DNA of 64,000 bases. It comes from Acinetobacter pecorum. GTDB lineage: Bacteria > Pseudomonadota > Gammaproteobacteria > Pseudomonadales > Moraxellaceae. How positions within the stretch are numbered: position 1 is the stretch's first letter; each line of letters begins with the position of its first letter. The position numbers and the translations under genes are program-made. The notes beneath the pieces were generated by a model, which was given only the letters and a program-made list of their open reading frames with translations, was not told the DNA's origin and did not search any database. Below, one piece after another: positions 19,459 to 29,369 of this stretch. Location: NCBI RefSeq assembly GCF_014837015.1, contig NZ_JACSPT010000001.1:218621-282620 (forward strand), given 5' to 3'.

Positions 19459-21186
19459 TTGGAACTTCTATCTGGTGGTGAAATGCTCGTTCGCGCATTA
19501 GCGGATGAAGGCGTTGAACATGTTTTTGGATACCCAGGCGGCGCAGTACTACATATTTACGACGCGCTATTTCAACAAGACAAAATCAATCATTACCTCG
19601 TACGTCACGAACAGGCTGCCGGCCACATGGCAGATGCCTACTCGCGCGTGACAGGTAAAACCGGTGTTGTGCTGGTGACTTCAGGTCCGGGCGCAACCAA
19701 TACGGTAACCCCAATTGCAACAGCCTATATGGACTCAATCCCGATGGTGATTTTGTCTGGCCAGGTTGCGAGTCATCTGATTGGTGAAGATGCATTCCAG
19801 GAAACCGATATGGTCGGGATTTCCCGTCCGATCGTGAAGCATAGCTTCCAGGTGCGTCATGCCAGTGAAATTCCTGCGATTATCAAGAAAGCCTTTTATA
19901 TCGCGTCCTCAGGCCGTCCAGGCCCGGTGGTGATCGATATTCCAAAGGATGCGACCAATCCTGCAGAAAAATTTGCTTACGAATACCCAGAAAAAGTGAA
20001 GATGCGTTCGTATCAACCACCGTTCCGTGGTCATTCGGGCCAAATTCGTAAAGCGATTGAAGAATTGATCAACGCTAAACGCCCCGTGATTTACTCTGGC
20101 GGTGGTGTGGTTCAGGGCAATGCTTCAGAACAATTGACAGAGCTAGCGCATTTATTGGGCTATCCAGTAACCAATACTTTGATGGGTCTTGGCGCATTCC
20201 CGGGTAATGATGAACAGTTCATCGGTATGTTGGGGATGCACGGCACTTATGAAGCCAACATGACCATGCACAATGCAGATGTGATTCTGTGTGTAGGTGC
20301 GCGTTTCGATGACCGTGTAACCAATAACCCTGCAAAATTCTGTCCAAATGCCAAAGTCATTCATATTGATATTGATCCGGCAACGATTTCAAAAACCATT
20401 ATGGCGCATATCCCAATCGTGGGCGCTGTAGAGCCGGTATTGAATGAAATGCTGAACCAGTTGAAGCAGATGAATGTATCCAAGCCAAATCCTGAAGCGA
20501 TTGCGGCATGGTGGAAACAGATCAATGAATGGCGCAAGGTTCATGGTGGTCGTTTTGAAGCGGGTACTAATGGCGTAATGAAGCCACAGCAAGTGGTTCA
20601 GGCATTGGACAAGGTAACCAATGGCGAAGCGATCATCACTTCTGACGTGGGTCAGCATCAGATGTTTGGTGCGATGTATTACAAGTACAAGCGTCCACGC
20701 CAATGGATCAACTCAGGTGGTCTAGGTACGATGGGTGTAGGTCTGCCATATGCGATGGCGGCGAAGCTTGCCTTCCCAGAACAGCAGGTGGTGTGTATTA
20801 CTGGTGAAGCATCGATTCAGATGTGTATCCAGGAACTTTCGACCTGTAAGCAATATGGTCTGAACGTCAAAATCCTGTGCCTGAATAACCAGTCTTTAGG
20901 GATGGTGAAGCAATGGCAAGATATGAACTATGAGGGACGTCATTCAAGTTCTTATGTAGATTCATTGCCTGACTTTGCAAAGCTGATGGAAGCTTATGGC
21001 CATGTCGGCATTCAGATTGACCATGCAGACGAGCTTGAATCCAAGCTCGAAGAAGCGATGGCAATCAATGACAAATGCGTATTTATTAACGTAATGGTTG
21101 ACCGTACCGAACACGTATATCCGATGCTGGTTGCAGGTCAGTCGATGCAGGATATGTGGTTGGCTAAAGGGGAGCGCACGAAATGA
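19459..21186 (+). CDS. ilvI: Acetolactate synthase large (catalytic) subunit
   Basis: ThDP-dependent acetohydroxyacid synthase, the first common step of Ile/Leu/Val synthesis. The 575-aa product has the catalytic Glu51 ([10 protein letters not shown]), the FAD/central domain, and a C-terminal ThDP/Mg motif TGEASIQM...[11 protein letters not shown] (about 453-490). The canonical GDGS is GEAS here; GEGS occurs in related pseudomonad enzymes, so activity is expected. The start is TTG at 19459 with AGGGTGA 6 nt upstream; no better ATG fits the N-terminus. It overlaps ilvH by 4 nt (ATGA), so the two subunits are translationally coupled. Confidence 0.95.
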   Translation: MELLSGGEMLVRALADEGVEHVFGYPGGAVLHIYDALFQQDKINHYLVRHEQAAGHMADAYSRVTGKTGVVLVTSGPGATNTVTPIATAYMDSIPMVILSGQVASHLIGEDAFQETDMVGISRPIVKHSFQVRHASEIPAIIKKAFYIASSGRPGPVVIDIPKDATNPAEKFAYEYPEKVKMRSYQPPFRGHSGQIRKAIEELINAKRPVIYSGGGVVQGNASEQLTELAHLLGYPVTNTLMGLGAFPGNDEQFIGMLGMHGTYEANMTMHNADVILCVGARFDDRVTNNPAKFCPNAKVIHIDIDPATISKTIMAHIPIVGAVEPVLNEMLNQLKQMNVSKPNPEAIAAWWKQINEWRKVHGGRFEAGTNGVMKPQQVVQALDKVTNGEAIITSDVGQHQMFGAMYYKYKRPRQWINSGGLGTMGVGLPYAMAAKLAFPEQQVVCITGEASIQMCIQELSTCKQYGLNVKILCLNNQSLGMVKQWQDMNYEGRHSSSYVDSLPDFAKLMEAYGHVGIQIDHADELESKLEEAMAINDKCVFINVMVDRTEHVYPMLVAGQSMQDMWLAKGERTK

Positions 21187-21674
21187 GACATATTATCTCT
21201 GTACTCGTAGAAAACGAATCAGGCGCGCTTTCCCGCCTCGTCGGCTTGTTCTCACAGCGTGGCTATAACATCGAAACATTGAATGTTGCCCCGACTGAAG
21301 ATCCAACACTGTCACGTTTGACATTGACCACCTATGGCGATGATCACAAGATTGAGCAGATTACCAAGCAGCTTAACAAGCTGGTTGAGGTGGTAAAAGT
21401 AGTGGATCTGTCAGAAGGTGCGCACATTGAGCGTGAGCTGATGTTGATTAAAGTCAAGGCATTGGGTTCATCACGTGACGAAATCAAACGTACGGCGGAT
21501 ATTTTTCGCGGTCAGATTGTCGATGTAACACCAACGACCTATACCGTTCAAATTGCTGGTACGACTGAGAAAGTGGATGCGTTTATTGATGCACTTGCAG
21601 AACATACAATTTTAGAAGTTGTTCGTTCTGGTGTATCCGGTATCGCTCGCGGCGAAAAAGTATTAACTATCTAA
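21183..21674 (+). CDS. ilvH: Acetolactate synthase small (regulatory) subunit
   Basis: Regulatory partner of IlvI that raises activity and confers valine feedback. At 163 aa it has the N-terminal ACT domain ([21 protein letters not shown], residues 3-23) and the C-terminal ALS_ss_C domain (about 80-158). The start codon overlaps the ilvI stop (ATGA). It ends 108 bp before ilvC, with a strong hairpin in the gap. Confidence 0.96.
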   Translation: MRHIISVLVENESGALSRLVGLFSQRGYNIETLNVAPTEDPTLSRLTLTTYGDDHKIEQITKQLNKLVEVVKVVDLSEGAHIERELMLIKVKALGSSRDEIKRTADIFRGQIVDVTPTTYTVQIAGTTEKVDAFIDALAEHTILEVVRSGVSGIARGEKVLTI

Positions 21675-21710
21675 TTTTATAGTATTTCCTCATCTTTAAA
21701 AGAAGGGGTA

Positions 21711-21746
21711 TCAGGCAGTGTTGTAAATACAAAGGTCACTGCCTGA
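21711..21746 (+). promoter_or_regulatory. Long hairpin between ilvH and ilvC
   Basis: TCAGGCAGTG (21711-21720) pairs perfectly with CACTGCCTGA (21737-21746), and an inner TTGTA/TACAA pair extends it. No T tract follows, so it is more likely an mRNA processing or stability element shielding the ilvC message than a terminator. Confidence 0.5.
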
Positions 21747-22799
<1,053 letters not shown>

Positions 22800-22812
22800 G
22801 GTTTCGTGCCTT

Positions 22813-22844
22813 AAAAAGAGGAAAGCAGCGCTTTCCTCTTTTTT
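22813..22844 (+). terminator. Rho-independent terminator after ilvC
   Basis: AAAAAGAGGAAAG-CAGCG-CTTTCCTCTTTTTT, 13 nt after the stop. Confidence 0.88.
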
Positions 22845-22852
22845 CGTACCTT

Positions 22853-22893
22853 GGATCCAAGCAAACAAAATCGCTGATAAAGAGAAAAACTAA
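22853..22893 (+). pseudogene. Orphan duplicate of the last 13 codons and stop of ilvC
   Basis: The 41 nt match 22759-22799 at 36 positions. The copy would encode I-Q-A-N-K-I-A-D-K-E-K-N-stop against [16 protein letters not shown] in ilvC; the only amino-acid change is Val to Ala and the other differences are silent. It has no upstream coding part and is followed by its own terminator. The silent pattern says the copy diverged as part of a working gene, which points to recombination with a related ilvC allele rather than local slippage. Confidence 0.8.
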
Positions 22894-22921
22894 TTTCTCG
22901 CATCAATTGATTTTGAATGCG

Positions 22922-22952
22922 AAAAACCCACTCTTTTAGAGTGGGTTTTTTT
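22922..22952 (+). terminator. Second rho-independent terminator after the ilvC tail copy
   Basis: AAAAACCCACTC-TTTTA-GAGTGGGTTTTTTT, 28 nt after the stop of the duplicated tail. Its sequence is unrelated to the first terminator. Confidence 0.88.
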
Positions 22953-22953
22953 A

Positions 22954-23702
22954 TACCTAGCATTGCGTGTCTTTTGCTCCAGGCAAAGCAATGCTTTTTG
23001 ATAGTGAAAGAGAAGCTTTTTTGATTTCATGTTAAGTAAGCGAAAGTAAGATGAATTAAAATAATAAAATTTTGAATAAGGTTGTAATAAATTAATTGAG
23101 AAGTAGCTACTATCTTGATTAATTCAAGTGAATAATGATTAACCTGAGGATAATGAAATAAAATCGCGTATTAGACTTTTTAATTAAAAAATCATTTGAG
23201 ATTTAATATTACTTGGGTAGAATTATTAGGAGAGAAGGAAGCCAAGATTTTAAAATCAGATTTTATTTGAAAACTAATTAAAAAATATCTCTATAATCAA
23301 AATTTATATTGGATTTAATTGTAAATTGTAAGACTTTGTAAAATTTAAAAATGAGATTAATGTAATCAGATAATTTTATTTAAAATAATATAAATATCAA
23401 TATTTTATATTTTTAAAATGCGATTCTAAGAAAATCATTCTTATATATAATATATAGATATAAATTTAACAGGATTATAGTTGTTTTATATATATCTTTG
23501 TAAAAAAAGAATTTTTAATAAAAATTTAAAAAATATAGTATAAGCAAATGTAGTGTGAATAATAGAGCTTCTATATGTTTTTTAATGAAAAATAATAAGA
23601 TGGCTGCACGCCTACAGTAACATTACTCATAATAATAAGAGTCCAAAATGTAAGCGTAAAACTTAATAAATATATTCTTCCAAAAAGGAATGGAGCATAC
23701 TT
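22954..23702. other. 750-bp extremely AT-rich region before the fimbrial cluster
   Basis: No coding frame or RNA gene recognised. Long runs of A/T dominate, much more than in any other gap of the window. Only the last part contains more mixed sequence, with AAAAGGAATGGAG as the ribosome site of the first fimbrial gene. This composition is typical of xenogeneic-silencer (H-NS-like) targets and of acquired or phase-controlled surface-structure promoters. Confidence 0.6.
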
Positions 23703-24212
23703 ATGAATAAAATAACTCAAGTAGTATTAGCCACCGTAGTATTGAGCTTTGGTTTAGGTTCAACAGCAGTTTATGCAAATCAGACTGCAGGAAAACCGGG
23801 TTCCCAAACACCACATAAGCCAGGCAAACATGGATGTGGAGATAAGTGTGACGGAAAAATTGATATTGTCCTGGAAGTTCCAAGACATTGTGATTTGGAT
23901 GTGGAAACACCACAATTGACGCTTGCGCAAACAACGGGAGGTAACTGGAGCGATGCAGGTTTCTTTAATGTAAGCACAAATGCTCCTTATCGATTAAATA
24001 TTAATGCACCAAATAATTTGCGCAGTGGTCAGAACTCTGTACCTGTATCTGTGACGACTACACGTGGTGGACGGGCTTATTCTGGAGCTCAATCAAGTAC
24101 TAAAGGGCAAGCTCATCGTTGGGATGTAGCAGCTACAGTGGCTGGTAGTGCGATTGCAGCAGCTGATGCGGGTACTTATCGTGGCACATATAATGTCGAA
24201 GTTCGATTCTAA
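23703..24212 (+). CDS. Major fimbrial subunit, spore-coat-U-like, with Cys-bearing N-terminal extension
   Basis: Probable main pilin of the chaperone-usher cluster, 169 aa. A signal peptide ends near residue 25 (VYA). The mature start is unusual: a Gly/Pro/Lys/His-rich stretch with C45-G-D-K-C49 precedes the donor-strand-like segment KIDIVLEVPRHC63, which aligns by pattern with the donor strand and first Cys of CsuA/B. The C-terminal AGTYRGTYNVEVRF is the typical last strand of the spore coat U fold. The second Cys of the usual intradomain disulfide is missing, so any disulfide must use C45/C49. No database comparison was run; assignment rests on pattern and neighbours. Confidence 0.75.
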   Translation: MNKITQVVLATVVLSFGLGSTAVYANQTAGKPGSQTPHKPGKHGCGDKCDGKIDIVLEVPRHCDLDVETPQLTLAQTTGGNWSDAGFFNVSTNAPYRLNINAPNNLRSGQNSVPVSVTTTRGGRAYSGAQSSTKGQAHRWDVAATVAGSAIAAADAGTYRGTYNVEVRF

Positions 24213-24247
24213 TAATAAGAAATTTACTCTTAATAAGTATTGAACGG

Positions 24248-24290
24248 ATAGGAGATGTGTGAATCATCTCCTATTTTAATAATTTTTTTA
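24248..24290 (+). terminator. Intra-operon terminator-like hairpin after the major subunit
   Basis: ATAGGAGATG (24248-24257) pairs perfectly with CATCTCCTAT (24265-24274) around a 7-nt loop, followed by TTTTAATAATTTTTTT. It would partly end transcription after the major pilin gene and thus favour pilin over chaperone and usher. Confidence 0.65.
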
Positions 24291-24326
24291 TTGAATAATA
24301 ACTATAATAAGTTTTTGGAGTAAAAA

Positions 24327-25028
24327 ATGCATAAAAAAATAATTGGATTTTTATTATTATTGTTATGTAGTGCTACTCTCTCTGCGGGAATAAAGTTTAG
24401 TCCAATCCAGTTATATATTGAAAATTCTAAAAAACAGAGAAGTACAACGGTTAATATTGAGAGTACAGGGTTAAGATATTCAAAAATATATGAAATTTCT
24501 GCATTTAAATGGCAACAGAATGAAAGGGGGGATGATGTTCTCGTTGAAGATAAAACATTATTATTTAATCCAAGAACCTTTGAGTTAAAGCCGGAAAGCA
24601 AACAGATAGTCCGGATCGGATTTAGTCAGCCACTTACAGGTACTGAAAAGCAGCAAGCATGGAGAGTTATTTTTAAAGAAGTTACACCTGTAGAAGACAC
24701 TTCATCGATCAACTTTTTATTTAATTTTTCCTTGCCGCTTTTTACAGAAAAACACTCAGCACCACAACTTAATGTAAATCTGGAAAAGGTAAATGGTTTA
24801 GCTTATTTAAAAGTAGGAAATAAAGCCAAATCACATGCAAAAATTGTAGAGGTTATAGTATTAGATAATCTGAATAATGAAGTATTAAAAAAAGATTTTA
24901 CCCAATATGTTTTGAGTGGGAATGAAATTAAATTTGAAATTGGGGAAATAAAAACTACTGGAAATCTGAAGTTGAAAATAAAAGTAGAAGAATATGGGGA
25001 ATATTTAGAATACCCTATCAGTGCTTAG
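24327..25028 (+). CDS. Periplasmic fimbrial chaperone (PapD-like, archaic type)
   Basis: Folds and caps pilus subunits by donor-strand complementation before hand-off to the usher. The 233-aa product has a signal peptide (about 1-20) and two Ig-like domains. The first begins IKFSPIQLYIENSKKQRSTT, typical of chaperones of the archaic/Csu group, and contains FNPRTFELKPESKQIVRIG (about 93-111), the region with the conserved basic anchor and F1-G1 edge. The second follows from about 155 (PQLNVNLEKVNGLAYLKVGN). It lies between the major subunit and usher genes; the terminator-like hairpin in the upstream gap would lower its expression relative to the pilin. Confidence 0.88.
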   Translation: MHKKIIGFLLLLLCSATLSAGIKFSPIQLYIENSKKQRSTTVNIESTGLRYSKIYEISAFKWQQNERGDDVLVEDKTLLFNPRTFELKPESKQIVRIGFSQPLTGTEKQQAWRVIFKEVTPVEDTSSINFLFNFSLPLFTEKHSAPQLNVNLEKVNGLAYLKVGNKAKSHAKIVEVIVLDNLNNEVLKKDFTQYVLSGNEIKFEIGEIKTTGNLKLKIKVEEYGEYLEYPISA

Positions 25029-25069
25029 AACGGATTGGCAAAAGAATAAAAATAGTCAAAGGAAGTGCT

Positions 25070-27400
25070 ATGAGAGCCACTAAAATTCTTATGATGATAG
25101 TCTGTGGTATTGGGGTGACGCCTGTAAAAGCAAATACTAGTCCGGTACAAGGCCAGACAAAAGATCCGGAAATGTTAATCGTAAATATATGGATAAATGG
25201 CCTGGATTATAAAACTGAAGCAATTACTTTCACGGAGGACAGGAAAAAATTTATTGAATGTGATCCCTTGCATAACCTAGGAATTAAAGTAGAAAATTTT
25301 CAACGCCATTTAAAGAAAAAAGATTTCTGTTTAATCACTCAAACAGGAATTACAGTAGAGGATGACTATAGCCTTCAGGCAATTAAAATTAATTTTCCAG
25401 TCAGCTATTTTGAAGATCAGGCTTATGATCTAGAAGTATTGCAGCCCGCAAAGGCGGATTTTGGGGGATTCATTAACTATAATTTATTCTACAGTAGAGA
25501 TAGTCGTGATCAGGAATTTAATACATTTTCAGAAGTTGGAGTATTTAAAGATTACTGGTTATTTAAAAATGCCTTTTTATATCGGAATGAACCTGAAGGC
25601 CAAGAAAAGAAATTCTTAAGAGTAAGAAGTAGTTTGGACTTTGAATTTCCTGAAAGGTTTTTAAGATTAACACTAGGGGATACCACCAGTCCTTATAATA
25701 CTTTAAATAGTTCCTTTCGTTTTGGAGGTTTAAGTCTTGGGACCATTTATACTGATCGTCCAGATTTTGTTTACTGGAATATCCCTGCTTTGAATGGCAG
25801 TGCCAGCCTACCTTCAACTATAGATTTATATATTAATGGCATAAATTTATATAAAGATTCAGTTGTACCAGGTAATTATAATCTGCCCGCAGGCTCAATT
25901 GTAAATCAGGCAGGCGATGCGCAAATTGTGGTGGAGGATATTTTAGGGAATAAAACAGTTAGAAGCTTCCCTGTATATATTAATAACCGTTTATTAAAGC
26001 CTAGACTCAATGAATATAATATTTCCTTGGGAAAGCTAAGATATAATTATGATTATGTTGATAATGATTATCGCGAGTTTTTTACTAAACTGTTTTTCCG
26101 GAGAGGACTTACCTTTTCAACTACCTTGGGTGGAGATCTTTTATATAGTGAGAAAGTAAGTAACTTTGACTTGTTATGGACCCAAGGGGTGAGTAAGTAT
26201 TTTTTGCTGGATACGGCATTTTCAGTAAGTAAAGATGATAAGGAAAACCAGCGGGGCTATGCAGGATCTGTTGCCATAACACGGGATTTTGAAAACTGGT
26301 CATTAGGGATTAATAGCCGGTATTTTACTAAAAAATATGAATACTTAAGTGAGGATGATTACAGTTCTAATCTTAAAACTTCAGATATTATCTATTTTAA
26401 TTTTTCTAATTTAAAAATTATTGACAGTTTAAATCTCAGTTATATTCAGCAGTCAAGTTACGCTACTGAAGATTTTTTCGAAGATGATCGTAAAATTTTT
26501 GATATTAGAGCATCAAAAAAACTAACAGATAATTTATATACAAGTTTTGGTTTTTTTAAGGACTTTGGAGAAGGTGATGATGGAGGGTTTAACATTGCTT
26601 TTTCTTACGATTGGGAGGGGAAAGGTCAAGTTTATCTAGATCATGATACTGATAATAATGAAACTGGCTTAAGTTATAGTAGAAGAACCATGACTCAAAA
26701 TGGTTTCGATTATGTTCTCGGAGTAAATCAGCGCGATAATGAAGTTAATTATAATGCCTATGGTTTATGGAAAACCAGCATCGGGAATTTGCAGCTGTCA
26801 CATGATGAGTTTGAAGACCAGCGCAATTCACAGGCCGTGTTTGACGGGGCCTTAGTTTGGTTGGGGAATAAGGTAGCATTTACCAAATATGCAGATAATG
26901 CCTTTGCATTGGTCAATGTAGATCAGCATCCAGAGTTAGATATCTATCGTTCTGCCACTTTGGTAGGAAGTACCAATAATAACGGTTATATGTTTATACA
27001 TAATATTATTCCTTATATTAATTATGATATTTCTTTTGACCATAACCAATTGTCGATGGAAGAAACTTTTACACATTCTTCCAAGAAAATAATTGGCCTG
27101 GATCAACGCGGATATAAATTAGATTTCCCTATTCATAAAACCAAGCGGATTCCATTAAGAATAAAAGACTTTAAACAAAATAATTTAATAGCAGGTTCAG
27201 AAGTGGTGGTTGAGGGCTTAAGCAGTGATCCATCTTTTGTGGACAGTCAGGGGATTGTCTATTTATATCTGATTCAACCCGGCCAATACCGGCTTAAAAT
27301 AAAAACACAAGGTGGCCAGCAATGCCAGGCTCAATTGATTGTTCCTCAAAATCAATTTCAAAATTCAGAAAATCAAATTTTGGAAACCATATGCAGATAG
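25070..27400 (+). CDS. Outer-membrane fimbrial usher
   Basis: Outer-membrane assembly platform, 776 aa, that recruits chaperone-subunit complexes and secretes the fibre. A signal peptide covers about 1-21 (MRATKILMMIVCGIGVTPVKA). The N-terminal chaperone-binding domain is followed by a 24-strand type beta-barrel interrupted by a plug domain (around GSASLPSTIDLYINGINLY, about 245-263, and NLPAGSIVNQAGDAQIVVED, about 274-290). The C-terminal domain has a Cys pair (Cys near 757 and 775). It is shorter than classical FimD (about 850 aa), as archaic ushers often are. It ends 8 nt before the last subunit gene. Confidence 0.9.
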   Translation: MRATKILMMIVCGIGVTPVKANTSPVQGQTKDPEMLIVNIWINGLDYKTEAITFTEDRKKFIECDPLHNLGIKVENFQRHLKKKDFCLITQTGITVEDDYSLQAIKINFPVSYFEDQAYDLEVLQPAKADFGGFINYNLFYSRDSRDQEFNTFSEVGVFKDYWLFKNAFLYRNEPEGQEKKFLRVRSSLDFEFPERFLRLTLGDTTSPYNTLNSSFRFGGLSLGTIYTDRPDFVYWNIPALNGSASLPSTIDLYINGINLYKDSVVPGNYNLPAGSIVNQAGDAQIVVEDILGNKTVRSFPVYINNRLLKPRLNEYNISLGKLRYNYDYVDNDYREFFTKLFFRRGLTFSTTLGGDLLYSEKVSNFDLLWTQGVSKYFLLDTAFSVSKDDKENQRGYAGSVAITRDFENWSLGINSRYFTKKYEYLSEDDYSSNLKTSDIIYFNFSNLKIIDSLNLSYIQQSSYATEDFFEDDRKIFDIRASKKLTDNLYTSFGFFKDFGEGDDGGFNIAFSYDWEGKGQVYLDHDTDNNETGLSYSRRTMTQNGFDYVLGVNQRDNEVNYNAYGLWKTSIGNLQLSHDEFEDQRNSQAVFDGALVWLGNKVAFTKYADNAFALVNVDQHPELDIYRSATLVGSTNNNGYMFIHNIIPYINYDISFDHNQLSMEETFTHSSKKIIGLDQRGYKLDFPIHKTKRIPLRIKDFKQNNLIAGSEVVVEGLSSDPSFVDSQGIVYLYLIQPGQYRLKIKTQGGQQCQAQLIVPQNQFQNSENQILETICR

Positions 27401-27408
27401 GTGTAAAA

Positions 27409-27816
27409 ATGAAAAAACTTTTTTTATTTATTCTAGTGAGCATGGGGGGGATCGCGAATGCCCAACATTGCTCAATTGATGGATTTACGAATCCGGAATT
27501 GCGTCTGGCGAGTTACCAGCGTAGTCAGTCCGCCACCTCATTTAATATTTCATGCGATACTGGCTATTCGATCCTGTTTAATAGTCAGAATCTGGTCAGT
27601 TCAAGTGGTGTGAGCTATGTTTCCAATGGTCCTTATAAATTGCGTACCAAATTAAATTTGACCGGCGCCAACAGTAATTTGTGGGGGGTGAGGCTCAATC
27701 AGGGGGCAGCCCAGCGACAAAAATACATTGTTTCAGTTCAGCTTGAGGATAATCCTTTAAATGGAGTTCCCGCAGGCAGATACAGCGATCGGGTTTCGAT
27801 AGATATTTCCTTCTAG
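27409..27816 (+). CDS. Short fimbrial subunit, probable tip, without donor strand
   Basis: A 135-aa exported protein with a spore-coat-U-like single domain. The signal peptide ends at about residue 18 (IANA), so the mature protein begins QHC21: there are only two residues before the first Cys and therefore no room for an N-terminal donor strand. The second Cys49 (FNISC) gives the usual disulfide pair, and the end PAGRYSDRVSIDISF is the normal last strand. A subunit without a donor strand can only sit at the distal end of the fibre, so a tip role is inferred. AGGTG lies upstream of the ATG at 27409; an upstream ATG would read through the usher end. Confidence 0.7.
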   Translation: MKKLFLFILVSMGGIANAQHCSIDGFTNPELRLASYQRSQSATSFNISCDTGYSILFNSQNLVSSSGVSYVSNGPYKLRTKLNLTGANSNLWGVRLNQGAAQRQKYIVSVQLEDNPLNGVPAGRYSDRVSIDISF

Positions 27817-28068
27817 TTTTCACAGGCTGTTGCTCTTGAAATAAGATCATAACTGGTGCACTTCATTTGAGGTGGGCATCAGGTTGAAATACAGATTTAT
27901 ATAATAATGCGTTCCTATGGCGAGTGAGATTAATTTGATAGAGATTTATTTATTGATCCGCTTAATAGTTTTAAAAATAATCCTCTTTTCCTTTTCTTTT
28001 TATGATTCATAAGTTGGTCATATCTTCTGCTTATAGTGGATCAAATATACAAATAAAATAGGTGCGAG

Positions 28069-29340
28069 ATGCAACCCATGTCCATCTCAGAATTATTAAA
28101 GCAACAGCCTGTTATTCAAAAAATCCGGTTTGATTTAAAACAACAACGTAAACAGTCTACTCATGACAAAATGGTCTTAGACGATCTGACCCGTTCCCGT
28201 TTGAAAATTGCCATTGTTACTGAAACCTGGCCTCCTGAAATCAATGGCGTTGCCCACGCGTTATTACAACTTTGCAAAGGATTGCAAAAGCAGGGACATA
28301 AGATTTTATTAATTCGTCCTGAACAACATCACGTCTGTACCGAATTCAAACCATATAACGAATGTTTGGTTAAGGCACATTGCATTCCCAAGTACAGCAA
28401 TTTGCAGTTTGGCAGACTACAATTCCTGAAAATTCATCAAGCTGTTGAAGCTTTTGCACCGGATATTATTCATATTGTGACTGAGGGACCTTTAGGATTA
28501 GCGGCTCAGCAGCTTGCAAAATTTCATAAAATTCCAGTATCTAGCGGATTTCATTCGTCATTTCAGGAGTTCAGCCGGTTTTTTGATCTGGTTTTTTTGC
28601 TTAAACCCATTCAGGGCTATTTAAAGTGGTTTCATAACAATACTGACTTAACCTGTGTCCCAAGTCGGGATACTGCTCAAGCCTTAAAGCAGTTTGACAT
28701 ATCCTGTCCAGTGGCAATCGTAGGCAGAGGTGTTGATCCAGATACATTTTCACCAAAGTGGCGCTCATCGGATTTGCGTTATGCTTGGGGAGTCTCAGGC
28801 GATACCCGTGTGATGCTGTATGTTGGGCGGCTCTCGCCTGAAAAGGAAATTGACGTGCTGATCAAAACCTACTTTGTTCTGCGCCAGCTTCACCAGCAAG
28901 ATATACGTTTGGTGGTTGTGGGAGATGGACCAGACCGGACCCGACTGCAACAGCTGAATCAGGATGGCAGCATTCTTTTTACTGGCAGCTTAACCGGGAA
29001 AAACCTGTCTGAAGTTTATGCCAGTGCCGATGTTTTCTGTTTTGCCAGTCAGGTAGAAACCTTTGGAAATGTGGTGCTGGAAGCGATGGCCAGTGGTTTG
29101 CCGGTGATTGCTTATGATTATGCCTGTGCAAATTTACATGTGCGACATGGTCAAACAGGATGGTTAAGCAGGCTTGGCAACCAGCAGGATTTTATCCAGC
29201 AGTTGCTTGGATTACCTGATCTGTACAGATTGCGACAGATGGGCGTACAAGCACGTAAAAAGGCAGAAACGGTCGGCTGGCAGTATCCTGTCCGGCAGTT
29301 TGAACAAGCATTGTATTCACTGGTACGGCATCAGGAATAA
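28069..29340 (+). CDS. GT4-family glycosyltransferase (MgtA-like mannosyltransferase group)
   Basis: Retaining GT-B glycosyltransferase, 423 aa. After a 40-residue leader, the first Rossmann domain begins KIAIVTETWPPEINGVAHAL (about 46-65), the typical start of the alpha-mannosyltransferase group acting on lipid acceptors. The second domain has MLYVGRLSPEKEIDVLI (about 250-266), GDGPDR and the E-x7-E motif VETFGNVVLEAMASG (about 329-343). AGGTG lies upstream of the ATG. It is followed after 29 nt by a PAP2 phosphatase, suggesting a two-gene unit acting on a glycolipid or membrane lipid. The sugar donor is not certain. Confidence 0.85.
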   Translation: MQPMSISELLKQQPVIQKIRFDLKQQRKQSTHDKMVLDDLTRSRLKIAIVTETWPPEINGVAHALLQLCKGLQKQGHKILLIRPEQHHVCTEFKPYNECLVKAHCIPKYSNLQFGRLQFLKIHQAVEAFAPDIIHIVTEGPLGLAAQQLAKFHKIPVSSGFHSSFQEFSRFFDLVFLLKPIQGYLKWFHNNTDLTCVPSRDTAQALKQFDISCPVAIVGRGVDPDTFSPKWRSSDLRYAWGVSGDTRVMLYVGRLSPEKEIDVLIKTYFVLRQLHQQDIRLVVVGDGPDRTRLQQLNQDGSILFTGSLTGKNLSEVYASADVFCFASQVETFGNVVLEAMASGLPVIAYDYACANLHVRHGQTGWLSRLGNQQDFIQQLLGLPDLYRLRQMGVQARKKAETVGWQYPVRQFEQALYSLVRHQE

Positions 29341-29369
29341 AATATATAAAACAAGAAAGGAGCAACAGT

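Noticed and set aside
20815..20870. Altered ThDP motif (GEAS instead of GDGS) in IlvI considered as a loss of function
   Set aside because: GEGS-type variants occur in related enzymes, the rest of the motif is intact and the gene is in a normal operon.
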